A stretch of DNA of 6,329 bases, taken from assembly GCA_023253615.1 (NCBI GenBank), contig JALRFZ010000741.1, positions 1 through 6,329 on the forward strand, in the 5' to 3' direction. This DNA is from Verrucomicrobiales bacterium (lineage in GTDB: Bacteria; Verrucomicrobiota; Verrucomicrobiia; Verrucomicrobiales; DEV007). Positions 4,738-6,329 of the stretch are shown one piece after another. The position numbers and the translations under genes are program-made. The notes under the pieces were generated by a model. The model saw only the letters and a list, made by a program, of their open reading frames with translations, had not been told where the DNA came from and searched no databases. Position 1 is the stretch's first letter, and each line of letters starts with the position of its first letter.

Positions 4738-6329
4738 CTCCCAGCGACTCTTTCTTCTCGACGGCATGGCCCTCGTTTACCGGGCCCATTTCGCCTTGAT
4801 CCGTTCCCCCATCTACACCTCGAAACGGTTCAACACCTCGGCCCTCTACGGCTTCACCACGACCCTGCTCGATCTCCTCGAAAAGCAGAATCCCACCCAC
4901 CTGGCCGTCGTCTTCGACACGCCCGAACCGACCCAGCGGCACCTCGACTATCCCGCCTACAAGGGCACCCGCGACGAGATGCCCGAAGATCTCTCGCTGC
5001 AATTGCCGCACGTGAAGCGCCTCATCGAGGCCTTCGACATTCCCGTGATCGAATGTCCCGGCTGGGAGGCGGACGACGTCATCGGCACCCTCGCAAAGAA
5101 GGCCGAGGCCGCGGGCGACTTCGTCACCTACATGGTTACGCCCGACAAGGATTTCGCGCAGCTCGTCACCGATTCGACCCTCATCTACAAGCCCGGTCGC
5201 CAGGGCAACACCGCCGAGATCCTCGACAAGGCGAAGATCTGCGAACTCTGGGAGGTGAAAGATCCCCTCCAGACCATCGACGTGCTCGGCTTGTGGGGCG
5301 ATGTCTCCGACAACATCCCCGGCGTGCCCGGGGTGGGGGAGAAGACCGCGAAAAAGCTCATCGCCGAATTTGGTTCGCTCGAGGAGATCCTCGCCCACAC
5401 CGACCGGCTCAAGGGCAAGCAGAAAGACGCTTTCGAAACCCATCGCGAACAGGCCATCCTCTCCAAGAAGCTCGTCACCATCCTGACAGACGCACCTGTC
5501 ACGACCACCTTCGAGCAGATCCGCATCAGCCCGCGGAACGACGAGGCGCTGAAATCGCTCTTCGTCGAGTTCGAGTTCAACGCCCTCGGCAAGCGCCTCT
5601 TCGGCGATGCCTTCCAGGCCGGACGCGGCCACACCACGAGCGAGGGCGAGGCCGGAGCCAAGGTCGCCGAGCTCAAGACCATCGCCGATTTCACCAAAGA
5701 CTACCGCTCCATCCGCGCCCACGATACGGCGGCCCGCGCCGCGCTCATCGCCGAACTGGGTTCGAAGGAGGCCTGGTGTTTCGACCTCGAGACCACCTCG
5801 CTCGATGAAAAGACCACTTCCGTCATCGGTCTCGCCTTTTCCTGGGAGTCCGATCACGGCACCTACGTCGAGGTTCCCTCGGGCGACGCGGGCAGGGCCG
5901 TGCTCGGGGAATTCCGCGAACTCCTCGCCGATCCGCGTATCGAGAAGACCGGTCACAATCTCAAGTTCGACATCGGCGTGTTGTTTTGGCAGGGGATCGC
6001 CGTGAGTCCGCCGCTCTTCGACACGATGCTCGCCCACAGCCTCGTCGAGCCCGATCAACGCCACAAGATGGACTACCTCGCCGAGTCGCTCCTCGGCTAC
6101 ACCCCGATCAGCTACGACTCCGTCTTCGGAGTGAAGCCCGTCGAAAAAACCGGCCAGCTCAATCTCTTCGGCGAAGCCGAGATGAGCGGATCCGCCCCTG
6201 TGTCTGAAGGCGGCCCGGCATTCGACGACATCGCCCGCTACGCCGCCGAGGACGCCGACGTCACCTGGCAGCTCGCCGACATCCTGCGGCGGCAGGTGCG
6301 CCAGTCGGGGCAGGAGCGCGTCCTCCTCG
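4727..6329 (+). CDS. polA: DNA polymerase I, N-terminal part (5'-nuclease and 3'-5' exonuclease), 3' partial
   Basis: The frame runs open to the right edge; 534 residues are visible and the polymerase domain is missing only because the window ends. PolA fills gaps and removes RNA primers in lagging-strand synthesis and repair. The 5'-nuclease domain shows LLDGMALVYRAH (10-21, D12), VFDTP (62-66, D64), YPAYKGTRDEMP (75-86), EADD (114-117), TPDKDF (138-143) and the helix-hairpin-helix GDVSDNIPGVPGVGEKTA (191-208). The proofreading domain has intact metal-binding residues: FDLETT (D353, E355), GHNLKFD (D415) and YAAEDAD (Y505, D509), so exonuclease activity is expected, unlike the many PolA proteins that have lost it. 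An enlarged loop at about 470-500 contains QLNLF (477-481). The start at 4727 is chosen because family homology begins a few residues before D12. An in-frame ATG at 4628 would add 33 residues without family resemblance. No Shine-Dalgarno is visible. Confidence 0.95.
   Translation, partial: MAEASQRLFLLDGMALVYRAHFALIRSPIYTSKRFNTSALYGFTTTLLDLLEKQNPTHLAVVFDTPEPTQRHLDYPAYKGTRDEMPEDLSLQLPHVKRLIEAFDIPVIECPGWEADDVIGTLAKKAEAAGDFVTYMVTPDKDFAQLVTDSTLIYKPGRQGNTAEILDKAKICELWEVKDPLQTIDVLGLWGDVSDNIPGVPGVGEKTAKKLIAEFGSLEEILAHTDRLKGKQKDAFETHREQAILSKKLVTILTDAPVTTTFEQIRISPRNDEALKSLFVEFEFNALGKRLFGDAFQAGRGHTTSEGEAGAKVAELKTIADFTKDYRSIRAHDTAARAALIAELGSKEAWCFDLETTSLDEKTTSVIGLAFSWESDHGTYVEVPSGDAGRAVLGEFRELLADPRIEKTGHNLKFDIGVLFWQGIAVSPPLFDTMLAHSLVEPDQRHKMDYLAESLLGYTPISYDSVFGVKPVEKTGQLNLFGEAEMSGSAPVSEGGPAFDDIARYAAEDADVTWQLADILRRQVRQSGQERVLL

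Noticed and set aside
4586..6064. A 492-residue open frame on the minus strand opposite polA.
   Set aside because: It lies antisense to a clearly conserved gene, has no recognisable motif, and is explained by GC-rich codon bias keeping the opposite frame open.

Overview
This window is a high-GC bacterial segment of roughly 64% GC by my hand count of sample lines. The best taxonomic guess is Verrucomicrobiota or a relative in the PVC group. The grounds are the combination of autotransporter-associated beta-strand repeats with a C-terminal PEP-CTERM sorting signal, a Tat-exported FAD_oxidored-type protein, and several starts without a recognisable Shine-Dalgarno. This assignment is inference; there is no rRNA or other decisive marker here.

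Layout. (1) Bases 2-1750, plus strand: the 3' part of a repetitive, Gly/Thr/Asn-rich secreted surface protein with at least two clear beta-strand repeats and a PEP-CTERM tail. (2) Bases 1881-4078, plus strand: a tight two-gene operon (ATGA overlap). It encodes a twin-arginine-exported FAD-dependent oxidoreductase and a three-helix membrane protein. The membrane protein has a paired-histidine helix like DUF4405-type cytochromes, fused to a periplasmic DUF2271-like domain. (3) Bases 4108-4601, minus strand: a hicB-hicA toxin-antitoxin pair in antitoxin-first order, at about 56% GC, convergent with the operon and divergent from the next gene. (4) Bases 4727-6329, plus strand: the 5' part of polA (DNA polymerase I), covering the 5'-nuclease and an apparently active 3'-5' proofreading domain, cut by the window edge before the polymerase domain.

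How it may work together. The most interesting unit is region 2. A flavoenzyme folded with FAD in the cytoplasm and exported by Tat would need an electron partner outside the cytoplasm. The adjacent gene offers a probable heme-b membrane module with a periplasmic domain, so the pair could be a small extracytosolic redox system feeding or drawing on the quinone pool. The DUF2271-like domain carries a variant of a motif that resembles ApbE flavinylation sites. Other points worth a look are a perfect 13-bp inverted repeat whose right arm covers the polA start codon, and a QLNLF sequence, identical to a known sliding-clamp-binding pentapeptide, in an expanded loop of the PolA exonuclease domain. 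No IS element, tRNA, rRNA or CRISPR array was seen. No gene-free stretch exceeds 130 bases.
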